Assembly (NCBI GenBank): GCA_012512055.1
Contig: JAAZEW010000165.1
Location: forward strand, 1 to 20,476
DNA: 20,476 bases
Direction of reading: 5' to 3'
From: Bacillota bacterium
Lineage (GTDB): Bacteria > Bacillota_G > SHA-98 > UBA4971
This document shows positions 6,637-14,900 of the stretch, in pieces. The stretch's first letter is position 1. Each line of letters starts with the position of its first letter. The position numbers and the translations under genes are program-made. The notes below the pieces were generated by a model. The model saw only the letters and a program-made list of their open reading frames with translations. It searched no databases and had not been told where the DNA came from.

Positions 6637-7041
6637 TCATCCGCCTATTCGCGAATACCGGGTACCACGGCCACCTCGTTTCGAATCCTGACTCTTCTTA
6701 AGGTCTGACAGACGCTCATCGCTCTCCTTAAGAAACTTGGACAGTTTGTCTTCAAATGACTGGCGAGTAGCGGACGGCGCCCGCCGGCTACGCATCGGTC
6801 GATAGTTCGGGTTAGCCTGCTTGATTGAAAGCCCAATCTTGCCGCCCTCAACAGATAGAATCTTCACCCTTACCATATCATCTTCTTTTAAATAATCCTT
6901 AACATCCTTTACGTAAGTGTCAGCAACTTCGGAAATGTGGACCAACCCTGTCTGACCCTCGGCCAGTTCGACGAAGGCTCCGAAGTGGGTAATCCCAGTG
7001 ACACGGCCTTCGACGATGCTGCCTACCTCAAGTAACGGCAT
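6637..7041 (-). CDS. S1 RNA-binding domain protein (YabR-like)
   Basis: 134-residue protein with one S1 domain at residues 1-70 (GSIVEGRVTGITHFGAFVEL, GLVHISEV, VKILSVEGGKIGLSIKQ), followed by a basic, probably disordered tail rich in Arg and Ser ending RGGRGTRYSRIGG. It corresponds to YabR of Bacillus, the usual neighbour of divIC, and probably binds RNA or ribosomes. I chose ATG 7039-7041, since GAGGAGGAG lies about 10 bases upstream. The frame is open to 7131, but that extension would overlap a strong promoter and its leader. It has its own promoter (7102-7131), so it is expressed independently of divIC, and it ends at a clear terminator. Confidence 0.92.
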   Translation of the reverse strand: MPLLEVGSIVEGRVTGITHFGAFVELAEGQTGLVHISEVADTYVKDVKDYLKEDDMVRVKILSVEGGKIGLSIKQANPNYRPMRSRRAPSATRQSFEDKLSKFLKESDERLSDLKKSQDSKRGGRGTRYSRIGG

Positions 7042-7073
7042 AACCGGAAAACTCCTCCTCATTAGTTTATCTC

Positions 7074-7089
7074 GGGCGATACATCGCCC
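7074..7089 (-). promoter_or_regulatory. Leader hairpin of the S1-domain gene
   Basis: The perfect repeat GGGCGAT-GT-ATCGCCC begins about 6 bases after the expected transcript start and ends 32 bases before the ATG. A stable stem at the very 5' end of a message often protects it or tunes translation; it may also be an operator. Role inferred. Confidence 0.45.
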
Positions 7090-7101
7090 AGTTCTTACTT
7101 C

Positions 7102-7131
7102 ATTATACTTTGCCGGCATGTCCTCTGTCAA
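7102..7131 (-). promoter_or_regulatory. Consensus sigma-A promoter of the S1-domain gene
   Basis: TTGACA (7126-7131) and TATAAT (7102-7107) both match consensus exactly, with an 18-base spacer. A perfect palindrome GAATAC-CTA-GTATTC (7136-7150) lies 4 bases upstream of the -35 box and may be an operator. Confidence 0.85.
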
Positions 7132-7178
7132 CGAAGAATACCTAGTATTCGTCTATAGGATCCCTGCTAATACCTGAG

Positions 7179-7514
7179 TCAATCACGGATCTTCGAAGGA
7201 TCTGTGCCGGGCCTCTCTTCCACACCTGTCGGTTTATGGGCGGATGCGGGATCAGTGACAATGAATTGAATCTCCCCAGGCTTCACTAAGCCCAGTTTCT
7301 CTCTGGCCATCTTCTCAACATATTCGTCGCTGGATAGATACTCTATTTGGTCGAGCAGCTCATTGCATCTCTCTTCCCATACTTCAATCTCCCGCTCAAC
7401 CACGGATATCTGGTACTCCATCCGGACCAGTTCGAGATAACTCCTGAGATAGAGGAAAGCCACGACAAAGATGAAAAAGCCCACCAGTATTTGGCGGACG
7501 CGTTTCCATGTCAT
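7179..7514 (-). CDS. divIC: Septum formation initiator DivIC/FtsB family
   Basis: Small bitopic division protein of 111 residues. A short basic cytoplasmic start (MTWKRVRQ) leads into one membrane helix at about residues 9-24. An extracytoplasmic coiled coil follows at about 26-60 (LELVRMEYQISVVEREIEVW). Then comes the family motif SSDEYVEKMAREKLGLVKPGE, and a short variable tail. DivIC forms a complex with FtsL and DivIB at the division septum and also acts in sporulation septation. Position between yabQ and the S1 gene matches the Bacillus order. The ATG 7512-7514 has a poor ribosome binding site. A CTG 33 bases upstream in frame has GGGAG at 8 bases and could be an alternative start adding 11 residues. 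A weak promoter may lie at 7583-7610. Confidence 0.93.
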   Translation of the reverse strand: MTWKRVRQILVGFFIFVVAFLYLRSYLELVRMEYQISVVEREIEVWEERCNELLDQIEYLSSDEYVEKMAREKLGLVKPGEIQFIVTDPASAHKPTGVEERPGTDPSKIRD

Positions 7515-7582
7515 CCAGCCGGTTGCTTCTTCAGTCTTCTCAGTCAGAATTATCTCTCCCGTAACCTAGACTGCCGATAATT

Positions 7583-7610
7583 ACTATACTTTCTTCTCCA
7601 TAGCACTTAA
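7583..7610 (-). promoter_or_regulatory. Possible divIC promoter
   Basis: TTAAGT (7605-7610) and TATAGT (7583-7588) are 16 bases apart on the minus strand, in the 92-base yabQ-divIC gap and overlapping the yabQ stop. A division gene downstream of sporulation genes would be expected to have a vegetative promoter. Both boxes deviate from consensus. Confidence 0.3.
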
Positions 7611-8083
7611 GATTCCTTCCGCGAAAAACAGAGTTTCCTCTTGATGTTTGCCCACAGCGTTCCCAAGCAAGCGTAAGTCTTGCGGCACCCTTTCCGCCAT
7701 CTTGAGCTTGCCCTCCTCAATCCCAGTGTCCCTTCTCTGAAACCCAGGGCTATCGTTCTTCCGGCATGCTGCGCATATTCATACGTAGACACAGCTCCAC
7801 CCACAACACGGCGTCCCATAACCGCCCTGTATACGGCAAAGCCCGCAGCAAACCCCACAAGCATGTAAAACCTTACCTCTCCCCACGAATAAGCAAGGAG
7901 AAACCTAAAAACCATTGTAGCAGCAAAAAGCCAGAACACAACGTCAGATATTGCAGTAAACACCTTGCCGGGACGCATCGCCCATCTTGCCACGCGGTAC
8001 AAGTCAAATAGAGCCCCTGCAATCACACCTGCCACCATTGTGACAGCAAGCCCTACCAACTGCGATTCGACTGTCCCTGTCAC
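7607..8083 (-). CDS. yabQ: Spore cortex biosynthesis protein YabQ
   Basis: 158-residue membrane protein of the YabQ family, needed for cortex formation in Bacillus. Helices are visible at about residues 9-30 (LAVTMVAGVIAGALFDLYRV), 43-63 (AISDVVFWLFAATMVFRFLL) and 67-85 (WGEVRFYMLVGFAAGFAVYR). The pattern G..FDLYR in helix 1 and the DVVFW helix are characteristic. The C-terminal 50 residues are strongly basic. It starts at GTG 8081-8083, which overlaps the yabP TGA as GTGA, so translation is coupled. In Bacillus the pair is expressed in the mother cell under sigma-E. Confidence 0.93.
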   Translation of the reverse strand: MTGTVESQLVGLAVTMVAGVIAGALFDLYRVARWAMRPGKVFTAISDVVFWLFAATMVFRFLLAYSWGEVRFYMLVGFAAGFAVYRAVMGRRVVGGAVSTYEYAQHAGRTIALGFREGTLGLRRASSRWRKGCRKTYACLGTLWANIKRKLCFSRKES

Positions 8084-8370
8084 TTGAACAGACGCTCCAA
8101 GAAACCCCTGGCCTTCTTCCCCATTTCCTCGGCATACTCAAGGCCCATAACATAGCCCTCTATTATCAGGTTCCCTTGATCCAAATTGAGCTGTTTAATA
8201 TGAAATTCCTTGCCGTGCAATACCAGCATCCCCGACGTGGTCTCCAAGATTACTTCCTGGTCGTCAAAGCTTTCAACGTTGTTTACACCGTCAACAACTA
8301 CCGCTTCACGCTCAGTAATAGTCAGTTTGTGTTGGAATGGTGTAGATACGCGCTTTCTATCATCTAACAC
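8080..8370 (-). CDS. yabP: Sporulation protein YabP
   Basis: 96-residue YabP family protein, of the same fold family as YqfC, needed for spore cortex assembly with YabQ. Family features are HKLTITEREAVVVDGVNNVESFDDQ, split here as HKLTITERE and VDGVNNVESFDD, then LETTSGMLVLHGKEF, LDQGNLIIEGYV and the C-terminal RGFLERLFK, which closely matches the end of Bacillus YabP. I chose GTG 8368-8370, since AGGAGG lies exactly 8 bases upstream and the length then fits the family (about 100). The frame stays open to an ATG at 8400 without a ribosome binding site. A CCTCC 18 bases before the AGGAGG could pair with it. Confidence 0.93.
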   Translation of the reverse strand: MLDDRKRVSTPFQHKLTITEREAVVVDGVNNVESFDDQEVILETTSGMLVLHGKEFHIKQLNLDQGNLIIEGYVMGLEYAEEMGKKARGFLERLFK

Positions 8371-8420
8371 ACTTGATCCCTCCTCTGCCCTGCTCTCCAT
8401 TGGAGGTCTTGTCTGTTAAA

Positions 8421-8449
8421 TGATTATTACTGCGAGAGCTAAAATAGAC
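8421..8449 (-). promoter_or_regulatory. Possible sigma-E-like promoter for yabPQ
   Basis: The minus strand in the mazG-yabP gap has GTCTATTTT (8441-8449), near the sigma-E -35 pattern, and TAATAATCA (8421-8429) at roughly correct spacing. The match is loose and rests mainly on the sporulation role of the genes. Confidence 0.25.
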
Positions 8450-8476
8450 CTTTCCCGATTGGATGAAGTATCCGCG

Positions 8477-9286
8477 TTATCCCTCTGTCTCCTTGGACTC
8501 CTCCCAAAGCGTGTCCATCTCTTCGAGAGTCATATCCTCCAAACGCCGGCTGTTTCGCTCCACCTCGGTTTCGATGTACCGAAATCTTGCAATGAACTTG
8601 TCCACTGCCTTTCCCAGGGCGATCTCGGGATCCACCTTCAAGAACCTTGCGACGTTAACCAGGGCAAAGAGGACATCTCCCACTTCTTCCTCAACAGCGT
8701 CAACGTCATCGGCCACACGAGCCTCTTCAAGCTCGGAAAGCTCTTCACTGACCTTGGACAGCGCGCCTTCCACATCAGGCCAGTCAAACCCCACCCTGGA
8801 CGTCTTAGCCTGTACCTTGACAGCTCTCATCAGAGCAGGCATGGCGCCTGCCACATTGTGAAGGATTGAGACTTGTCCATCTTCGTCACCGTCTTCAGCA
8901 TGCTCTTTTTGCTTGATTCGCTCCCAATTACGGAGGACCGTCTCGCTGTCCTTTGCTTCAACATCACTGAACACATGAGGATGCCGTCTAATCATCTTTT
9001 CGACAATACCTTCAATAACATCTGTAATATTAAACTTCCCCCGCTCGTGGGCAATCTCGGAATGAAACACCACTTGCAGTAGGACATCGCCAAGCTCCTC
9101 ACAAAGCGCATGATCATCCTCGTCATCGATTGCCTGAATTACTTCATAGGCCTCCTCAATCAAGTAGGTCCTAAGGGACCTGTGCGTCTGTTTGCGATCC
9201 CAGGGGCACCCATCCTCCGCCCTGAGGGCGTGCATAATTTCAACCAGATGAGACAGTCCACGTCGTTCATCCGCATCCACAACCAT
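8477..9286 (-). CDS. mazG: Nucleoside triphosphate pyrophosphohydrolase MazG
   Basis: 269-residue tandem-domain MazG, which hydrolyses NTPs and dNTPs to monophosphates and pyrophosphate and removes non-canonical nucleotides. Each domain shows its metal-binding EExxE...ExxD helices: LIEEAYEVIQAI with CEELGDVLLQVV (about residues 42-72), and SEELSELEEA with EEEVGDVLFALV (about 182-212). The inter-domain RRHPHVF...NWERIK segment and VGFDWPDV are typical. In Bacillus the equivalent YabN carries an N-terminal tetrapyrrole-methylase domain; here that domain is absent. The ATG overlaps the spoVB stop as TAATG, so the two are translationally coupled. The next genes in many relatives, hup and yabO, are missing. 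Confidence 0.95.
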   Translation of the reverse strand: MVVDADERRGLSHLVEIMHALRAEDGCPWDRKQTHRSLRTYLIEEAYEVIQAIDDEDDHALCEELGDVLLQVVFHSEIAHERGKFNITDVIEGIVEKMIRRHPHVFSDVEAKDSETVLRNWERIKQKEHAEDGDEDGQVSILHNVAGAMPALMRAVKVQAKTSRVGFDWPDVEGALSKVSEELSELEEARVADDVDAVEEEVGDVLFALVNVARFLKVDPEIALGKAVDKFIARFRYIETEVERNSRRLEDMTLEEMDTLWEESKETEG

Positions 9287-10941
9287 TACCTCCTCAGTAA
9301 CCTCAGCCTCTCAAGGATCCCTATAACCCTGTTGCCTCCCGGGAACACTTCGAGTTCATGGCTGCCTATGACTCCTGTCAGGAGAAGAGTTATGCCATAG
9401 GTTGCCACTGCAATGACAATTCCCACAAGACACCCAACGGTATTGCTGGCAGTTGCCGCGTACGCCCAGAAATACGCAGCTTTTGAGAAGATGACCATCA
9501 GCAGTACACCGAAAACCGGCTTAAGTACAGTGTTGGGCACGTCCAGAGTAAATCCTAACATCCTAATAAGGGTCGCAACGTTCATGAGCCCTGCAACAGC
9601 AAACGCTGCCACAGTGCCTAAAGCAGCACCTTGTATGCCGAAGGCAGGCATCCCGGTAAGCGAGAAACTAACGATGAGCTTGGCCAGTGCGCCTTTTGCA
9701 AGATTCCTGACAGGGACTCCGACTGCTCCAAGGCCTTGAAGAATCCCGGAGCTGATTTGCTGGATCGCAAGAAACACGGTCCCGAACGCCAGAGGTCGTA
9801 AAGGAACTGCCACTTCCGCAGGCCACCTTAGCATCAGCGAGAATTCCTCCGCAAAAATGAAAAGGCCCAAAGTTGCCGGAAGAGCAAAGAGAAACCCGAG
9901 CCTTATCGATTCCTGAGCCCGCATCGACAACGTGGATCTGTCCCCTTTTGCCCATGCCTCTGAAATGGCAGGCACGGAACTTGTGGCCACGGCTGCAGTG
10001 ACAAGCGTGGGGAAGTACATAAGGGGTTGAGCCATTCCTGTCAACCGTCCGAACAGCTTTGTAATCTCGTCAGCGGAAAACCCTGCATGGCTGAGCCGGA
10101 GTGGAACAATGGCGATATCCAGGAACTGCATGAGAGGCATTATCGCGGCTGCCAGCACCACAGGAAATGAAAGCTCAAGTATCTTGCGCATGAGAGATGA
10201 TCTGGACGCCATGTAGTTGTCCTGAGAGTATGATTTCGGATCAGCGCCGGATTGGCACGCTTCTCCTTCGCCTCTTATGGACCATGCAGTCCTCCAGGAT
10301 CCCCGCTGATGTTCTTGCCTGAGATATGCAATGATCAGAACGAATAAGCCTGCAGCGCCTCCCAGTACAGCCCCTAGATTGGCCCCTGCAGCCGCGTATT
10401 CCACCCCTCGAGGCAGGAGCATCCATGCCAGTCCGATCATGGCAGTGACCCTGACTATCTGCTCGACCACCTGTGAAAGTGCGCTGGGCGCCATGTTTTG
10501 CAACCCTTGAAAGAAACCCCGAAACGCTGAAGCCACTGAAAGAATAAGCACCGCAGGAGAGACTGCAACAATAGCCAAAGCAGCCCTCTTGTCACGGGCA
10601 ACGTATGTGGCGATAGGTTTGGCTCCAAAAGCCAGGCCTAAAGAAAACAAAGTCCCTGTAAGAAGCAGGATAGCTGTGGCAACCTGCAGAATCTTAAGCG
10701 CACCCGGCCTGTTCCTTTGCGCCACTTGCTCCGCAACGAGCTTGGATACTGCAACCGGAATTCCGGCTGTGGATATCACAAGGAACATCCCATACACAGG
10801 ATATGCCATCTGGTACAGGCCGACACCCGCATCCCCAATCAAGGTCGGCAGAACAATCCTGGAGACAGCCCCTAAGAAGCGGTTAATTAATCCTGCGGCT
10901 GCCAAAATGGCAGCCCCTCTTATCATGGACTTCTTTGTCAT
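9286..10941 (-). CDS. spoVB: Stage V sporulation protein B, MOP-family lipid flippase
   Basis: 551-residue polytopic membrane protein of the SpoVB/MurJ-like MOP exporter superfamily, needed for spore cortex synthesis, probably by moving lipid-linked peptidoglycan precursors in the mother cell. About 14 helices are visible. The N-terminus GAAILAAAGLINRFLGAVSRI, abbreviated as GLINRFLG, and the motifs GDAGVGLYQMAYP and AGIPVAVSKLVAE are hallmark SpoVB sequence. GFFQGLQNMAPSALSQVVEQ is another. The start ATG 10939-10941 has GGGAG 9 bases upstream. The frame is open to 11178, but that part overlaps spoVT and is low in family content. It overlaps mazG by one base. A terminator-like stem separates it from spoVT, so it probably has its own promoter, which I could not place firmly. 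Confidence 0.95.
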   Translation of the reverse strand: MTKKSMIRGAAILAAAGLINRFLGAVSRIVLPTLIGDAGVGLYQMAYPVYGMFLVISTAGIPVAVSKLVAEQVAQRNRPGALKILQVATAILLLTGTLFSLGLAFGAKPIATYVARDKRAALAIVAVSPAVLILSVASAFRGFFQGLQNMAPSALSQVVEQIVRVTAMIGLAWMLLPRGVEYAAAGANLGAVLGGAAGLFVLIIAYLRQEHQRGSWRTAWSIRGEGEACQSGADPKSYSQDNYMASRSSLMRKILELSFPVVLAAAIMPLMQFLDIAIVPLRLSHAGFSADEITKLFGRLTGMAQPLMYFPTLVTAAVATSSVPAISEAWAKGDRSTLSMRAQESIRLGFLFALPATLGLFIFAEEFSLMLRWPAEVAVPLRPLAFGTVFLAIQQISSGILQGLGAVGVPVRNLAKGALAKLIVSFSLTGMPAFGIQGAALGTVAAFAVAGLMNVATLIRMLGFTLDVPNTVLKPVFGVLLMVIFSKAAYFWAYAATASNTVGCLVGIVIAVATYGITLLLTGVIGSHELEVFPGGNRVIGILERLRLLRR

Positions 10942-10993
10942 AGACTCACGCTCCCGGTAAGTTGGAACCGCCGGGAATCGGACACATTGCGGA

Positions 10994-11007
10994 TCATGCC
11001 GGCATGA
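10994..11007. promoter_or_regulatory. Perfect 14-bp palindrome in the spoVB leader
   Basis: TCATGCCGGCATGA is self-complementary over all 14 bases and lies 52 bases before the spoVB start, beside another palindrome CCGGCGCCGG (11022-11031). It could be a dimer-binding operator; no family is recognised. Confidence 0.35.
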
Positions 11008-11029
11008 GATAATTCTACTACACCGGCGC

Positions 11030-11070
11030 CGGAAAGCAAATAGCAGCAAGCCCTTTCTGCCTGCTGCTAT
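11030..11070 (-). terminator. Probable terminator after spoVT
   Basis: ATAGCAGCA and TGCTGCTAT (11040-11048, 11062-11070) form a perfect 9-bp stem, extended by three more pairs with one G-U, around loop AGAAAGG. On the minus strand it is followed by TTTGCTTT. It lies 65 bases after the spoVT stop. The imperfect T-run makes strength uncertain. Confidence 0.6.
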
Positions 11071-11134
11071 CCTTCTGTATCCGTCTCTTATGATCTTGCC
11101 TTCCGCTAACCTTCCGCTAACAGGTTTCCAGGTA

Positions 11135-11698
11135 TCACTGTTCCATCTGTTTTGCCAGGAAGCCTGCTGCAGTCTCAACTAACTTCGTTTCCAGGTCCGT
11201 CATTTTGACGTTTGGCTCCATTGAAGAAAGAATGACTGCTCCAATGGGATCCCCTTCAGCAATGATAGGGGCTATCACTTGACTTGAGAACTTGCACTCT
11301 TTACTGTCTTCAATAACCGGACACGTAGCGCAGTACTCTTCATTACCCGGCTCATTGATTACGAGAGTCCTGCGAGTCTCCATAGCCGTTTCCACAGCAG
11401 GAGAAATCCGCCTTTCAAGAAACTGCTTCTTCGGCCCACCGGCTACTGCAATAATCACGTCACGGTCAGCAATACAGGAAATATGGCCTGTCGCATCATA
11501 CAACGAATCCGCATATTCCTTAGCGAAATCACCCAACTCCGCGATTGGAGAATACTTCTTCAAAATGACCTCGCCTTCGCGGTCAACAAATATCTCTAAC
11601 GGGTCACCTTCACGGATCCGTAATGTCCTTCTTATTTCCTTTGGGATAACAACCCTGCCTAAATCGTCAATGCGCCTTACAATGCCTGTTGCCTTCAA
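11135..11698 (-). CDS. spoVT: Stage V sporulation transcription regulator SpoVT
   Basis: 187-residue forespore regulator with an N-terminal AbrB-type swapped-hairpin DNA-binding domain (MKATGIVRRIDDLGRVVIPK, then EIRRTLRIREGDPLEIF, residues 1-50) and a C-terminal GAF-like ligand domain (about 55-185). The domain order and length match Bacillus SpoVT (178 residues). The start is TTG 11696-11698 with AGGAGG 8 bases upstream, and the protein sequence from that residue is the family's conserved N-terminus. The GAF part has a cysteine cluster (CATCPVIEDSKEC), seen in several clostridial SpoVT proteins. It tunes sigma-G gene expression in the forespore. Gene order mfd-spoVT-spoVB matches Bacillus. 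A sigma-G-like promoter lies 52-82 bases upstream. Confidence 0.97.
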   Translation of the reverse strand: MKATGIVRRIDDLGRVVIPKEIRRTLRIREGDPLEIFVDREGEVILKKYSPIAELGDFAKEYADSLYDATGHISCIADRDVIIAVAGGPKKQFLERRISPAVETAMETRRTLVINEPGNEEYCATCPVIEDSKECKFSSQVIAPIIAEGDPIGAVILSSMEPNVKMTDLETKLVETAAGFLAKQMEQ

Positions 11699-11749
11699 TC
11701 GTTATCCCTCCTCTCAGGCCAGACACTCGGGTTCTTGTGCTGATACTCT

Positions 11750-11780
11750 TAGCCTACTTCCAATGTGGCATTTTTATTCA
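11750..11780 (-). promoter_or_regulatory. Possible sigma-G promoter of spoVT
   Basis: TGAATA (11775-11780) equals the forespore sigma-G -35 consensus. TAGGCTA (11750-11756), 18 bases downstream, matches 4 of 7 positions of the CATACTA -10 element. Expected start is about 45 bases before the spoVT TTG. Bacillus spoVT is transcribed by sigma-G, which fits; the -10 match is weak. Confidence 0.4.
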
Positions 11781-11929
11781 GTTCTTCCAAATAAATTCGC
11801 ATCTCCCCAGGGCACTGGAGGACGGTCTTCTGACAAAACATATGATATCCAATTACACAGCAAACATACAGAAACACCCATGGAATCAAAAGGGGTGAAG
11901 CCGGATGGCAAATATCAGGCGGACTTGTT

Positions 11930-14900
11930 CTACCTGGGTTGCATTGCAGCGTCGGCCCAGGATCGCCGGAATCTGTCAGCGGGCGCGCGGCTTCCCGCAA
12001 TAGAAAGGGTGTTCTCAATAAGGCCGAGAAGAGCCTCATCAACCATGCCTGCCCGCCTGATTCTCACAGAGGGGCTTTTCCCGAAATTTGCTACCATTCT
12101 CCCTCTGTTTGATCTCACAACTTCCATTATTCGATCCTGGGACACCTGGGCTGAAGGGAGCAGCCTAATGACAACACTATCACGTTCCGTTGTGATAGAG
12201 GCGACTTTCATACCTCGTGCCAAGGCCTTGATACGGGCTATACTCAACAGATTTCTGGAAGGCTCAGGCAACTCCCCGAATCTGTCTTGAAACTCTTCTT
12301 CCAGATCGTCCAGGTCCTCAAGGGTTGTTGCAGCGTTAATCTTTCGGTAAAGATCTATTTTCTGCCTGGGATCAGATACATAGTCGTCACCGATAAAAGC
12401 GCTCACCGGAAGGTCGATGAACGGCTCGTGCCTTTCTTCCTCCTTTTCTACCCCCTTTAGCTCTCGTACCGCCTCTTCGACAAGTCTTGAGTAAAGCTCG
12501 AAGCCTACTGCAGCAATATGCCCATGTTGCTCGGGCCCCAGAAGATTGCCTGCACCGCGAATCTCCATATCTCTCATGGCTATCTTGAAGCCTGACCCGA
12601 AATCCGTAAACTCGTGTATCGCAGAAAGCCTCTTCTCCGCTACCTCAGTAAGAATGGAGTCCTTGCGATACATGAAGTAAGCATACGCCACACGATTACT
12701 CCGTCCGACCCTTCCACGAAGTTGATACAGTTGGGATAGGCCCAGGTAGTCCGAGTCAGTGACTATGAGAGTATTGACATTCGGTATGTCAAGCCCGCTC
12801 TCAATGATAGTCGTAGACACCAAAACATCAAAGTCACGATCCAGGAATCTCAGCATGATTTCTTCCAGCCTGTCTTCAGCCATCTGGCCATGGGCTACGG
12901 CAATCCTGGCGTCCGGGACTGACCTGCCAAGCGCAGCAGCCATCGCGTCTATGGTCTGAACCCGATTGTGCACAAAGTAGACCTGTCCTCCTCTGGCAAG
13001 CTCCCTGAGAATCGCCTCCCGGATCACAGCATCATTATTCTCCATGACGTATGTCCGCACCGGATACCTGTCCTCAGGCGGAGTCTCGATCACGCTCATG
13101 TCACGCACACCCACGAGCGCCATGTGTAAGGTTCTTGGGATAGGAGTTGCCGTCAAAGTCATGGCGTCCACGGTCTTCTTCATTTCTTTCAACATCTCTT
13201 TATGCGCTACGCCGAATCTTTGTTCTTCATCAATTATGAGCAGCCCTAAGTCGCGGAACTTCACGTCAGGCTGGAGAAGCCTATGTGTTCCAATGACGAT
13301 GTCAACCATCCCGTCTCTCAGGCGTTTCAGGATGTTTCTCTGCTGGGATGTAGATTGAAACCTGGAGAGAGCAGCGATATTCACCGGGTACCCTGAGAAC
13401 CTCTCCTTGAAAGTGGCAAAGTGCTGTTGTGTCAGGATAGTCGTAGGCACCAATACCGCGACTTGCTTCGAATCCATCACAGCTTTGAAAGCAGCCCGAA
13501 TAGCTACTTCTGTCTTGCCGTATCCCACATCCCCACAGACAATCCTGTCCATAGGCCTTGGACGTTCCATGTCGGCCTTTACTTCTTCAACAACCTTTAG
13601 CTGGTCAGGGGTCTCTTCATAGGGGAACGCTTCCTCAAACTCCCTCTGCCACGGGGTATCAGGACTGAAAGAATGCCCTTTCATTGATTCCCTGGCTGCA
13701 TAGAGCTGAAGTAAGCCTTGTGCCATGTCTTGCACCGACTCTTTGACCTTGGCCTTTAACTTGTTCCACTCAGCGCCCCCAAGCTTATAGAGCCTCGGAG
13801 GCGAATCTTCAGGGCCCACATACTTCTGCAGGAGGTCAATCTGTTCAGTGGGAACGTATAATTTGTCTTCGCCTGCATACCGTATCATGAGGTAGTCCCT
13901 TCGAGTCCCTGCCGCTTCCAGCGTAGTAGCGCCCATGTAATTTCCGATGCCGTGTGTAATATGCACCACATAGTCCCCGGGCTTAAGGTCTGTGAACACA
14001 GAAAGCCTGCCTTTGCCGGTGGTGACAGGCGCAAACCTTCGCCTCCGCTTCTCTGCGCCGTACAGTTCCAAGTCGGTAAGGGTTACCAGGCGTAGGGACG
14101 GGAGTTCAAACCCGGATTCGAGAGTGCCCACAGTGACTATGACATTACCGGGCTTCACTTGATCAGTGAGAGAAGGCACATACACAGCTTCGATACCGTG
14201 CTCAGCCATTACTTCGACAAATCGTCCGGCCCTGTCCTCAGTGGAAACATGCACAACTACACAGTAGCCCTTTGTTCTCCAGGTCTTAATATCCCGGGTC
14301 AGCAACTCCAGCCTGCCGTGGTATGAGCTTGCTGAAGTTGCAGCAAAACTTCTCACGTGACTTGACTCCCGCAAATCCATGCCCCGTGCCAGCAGCACCA
14401 GCTCCAGCCTTTGCTCCTTGTCTATCCCGGCAAATGTCTCCTGGACGGAACCAAATATCCCGGCCTCATCCGGGAGGACTACTCCGTTCTCAATGAATGA
14501 TGTGTAAGCCTCACGGACTTCTGCTTCAAACGCCAAGAGGGATTCTCTTATACGCGAAGGTTCATCCACTATCACCAAAGGCATGGACGCATAATCGAGA
14601 ATCGTCTCACACCTCGGATAAATAACCGGGGCAAACTGCTCTTCCGCGTCAAATAACAGGCCTTCCTTGAGCCGTTCCAAACCTTTGGATATCCGCTCTT
14701 CGAGAAAGGCTGCTCTATCTTCCAGGTCAAGATCACGTAATCTTCGGGTTTGGAGCGCTAAGCGGCTTTCAATTGCTGAGATTCCTACAACCCTGGCGTC
14801 ATCAGCAATAAAGAATTCCTTCGCGGGGGCTATGACAACCCGCCTCAGTTGCGCCAACGAGCGTTGTGTCTCAAGATCAAATTGCCTTATCGAGTCTATC

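Noticed and set aside
10942..11178. 79-residue N-terminal extension of SpoVB
   Set aside because: It would cover the spoVT terminator and 3' end, lacks membrane or family features, and the internal ATG has a good ribosome binding site.
11749..11929. Short peptide gene between mfd and spoVT
   Set aside because: A 17-codon frame with GGGGAG directly before its ATG is visible, but spacing is too close and there is no independent support.
11292..12290. Plus-strand 332-codon open frame
   Set aside because: It runs antisense through spoVT and the end of mfd, which are firmly identified. It has no recognisable domain.
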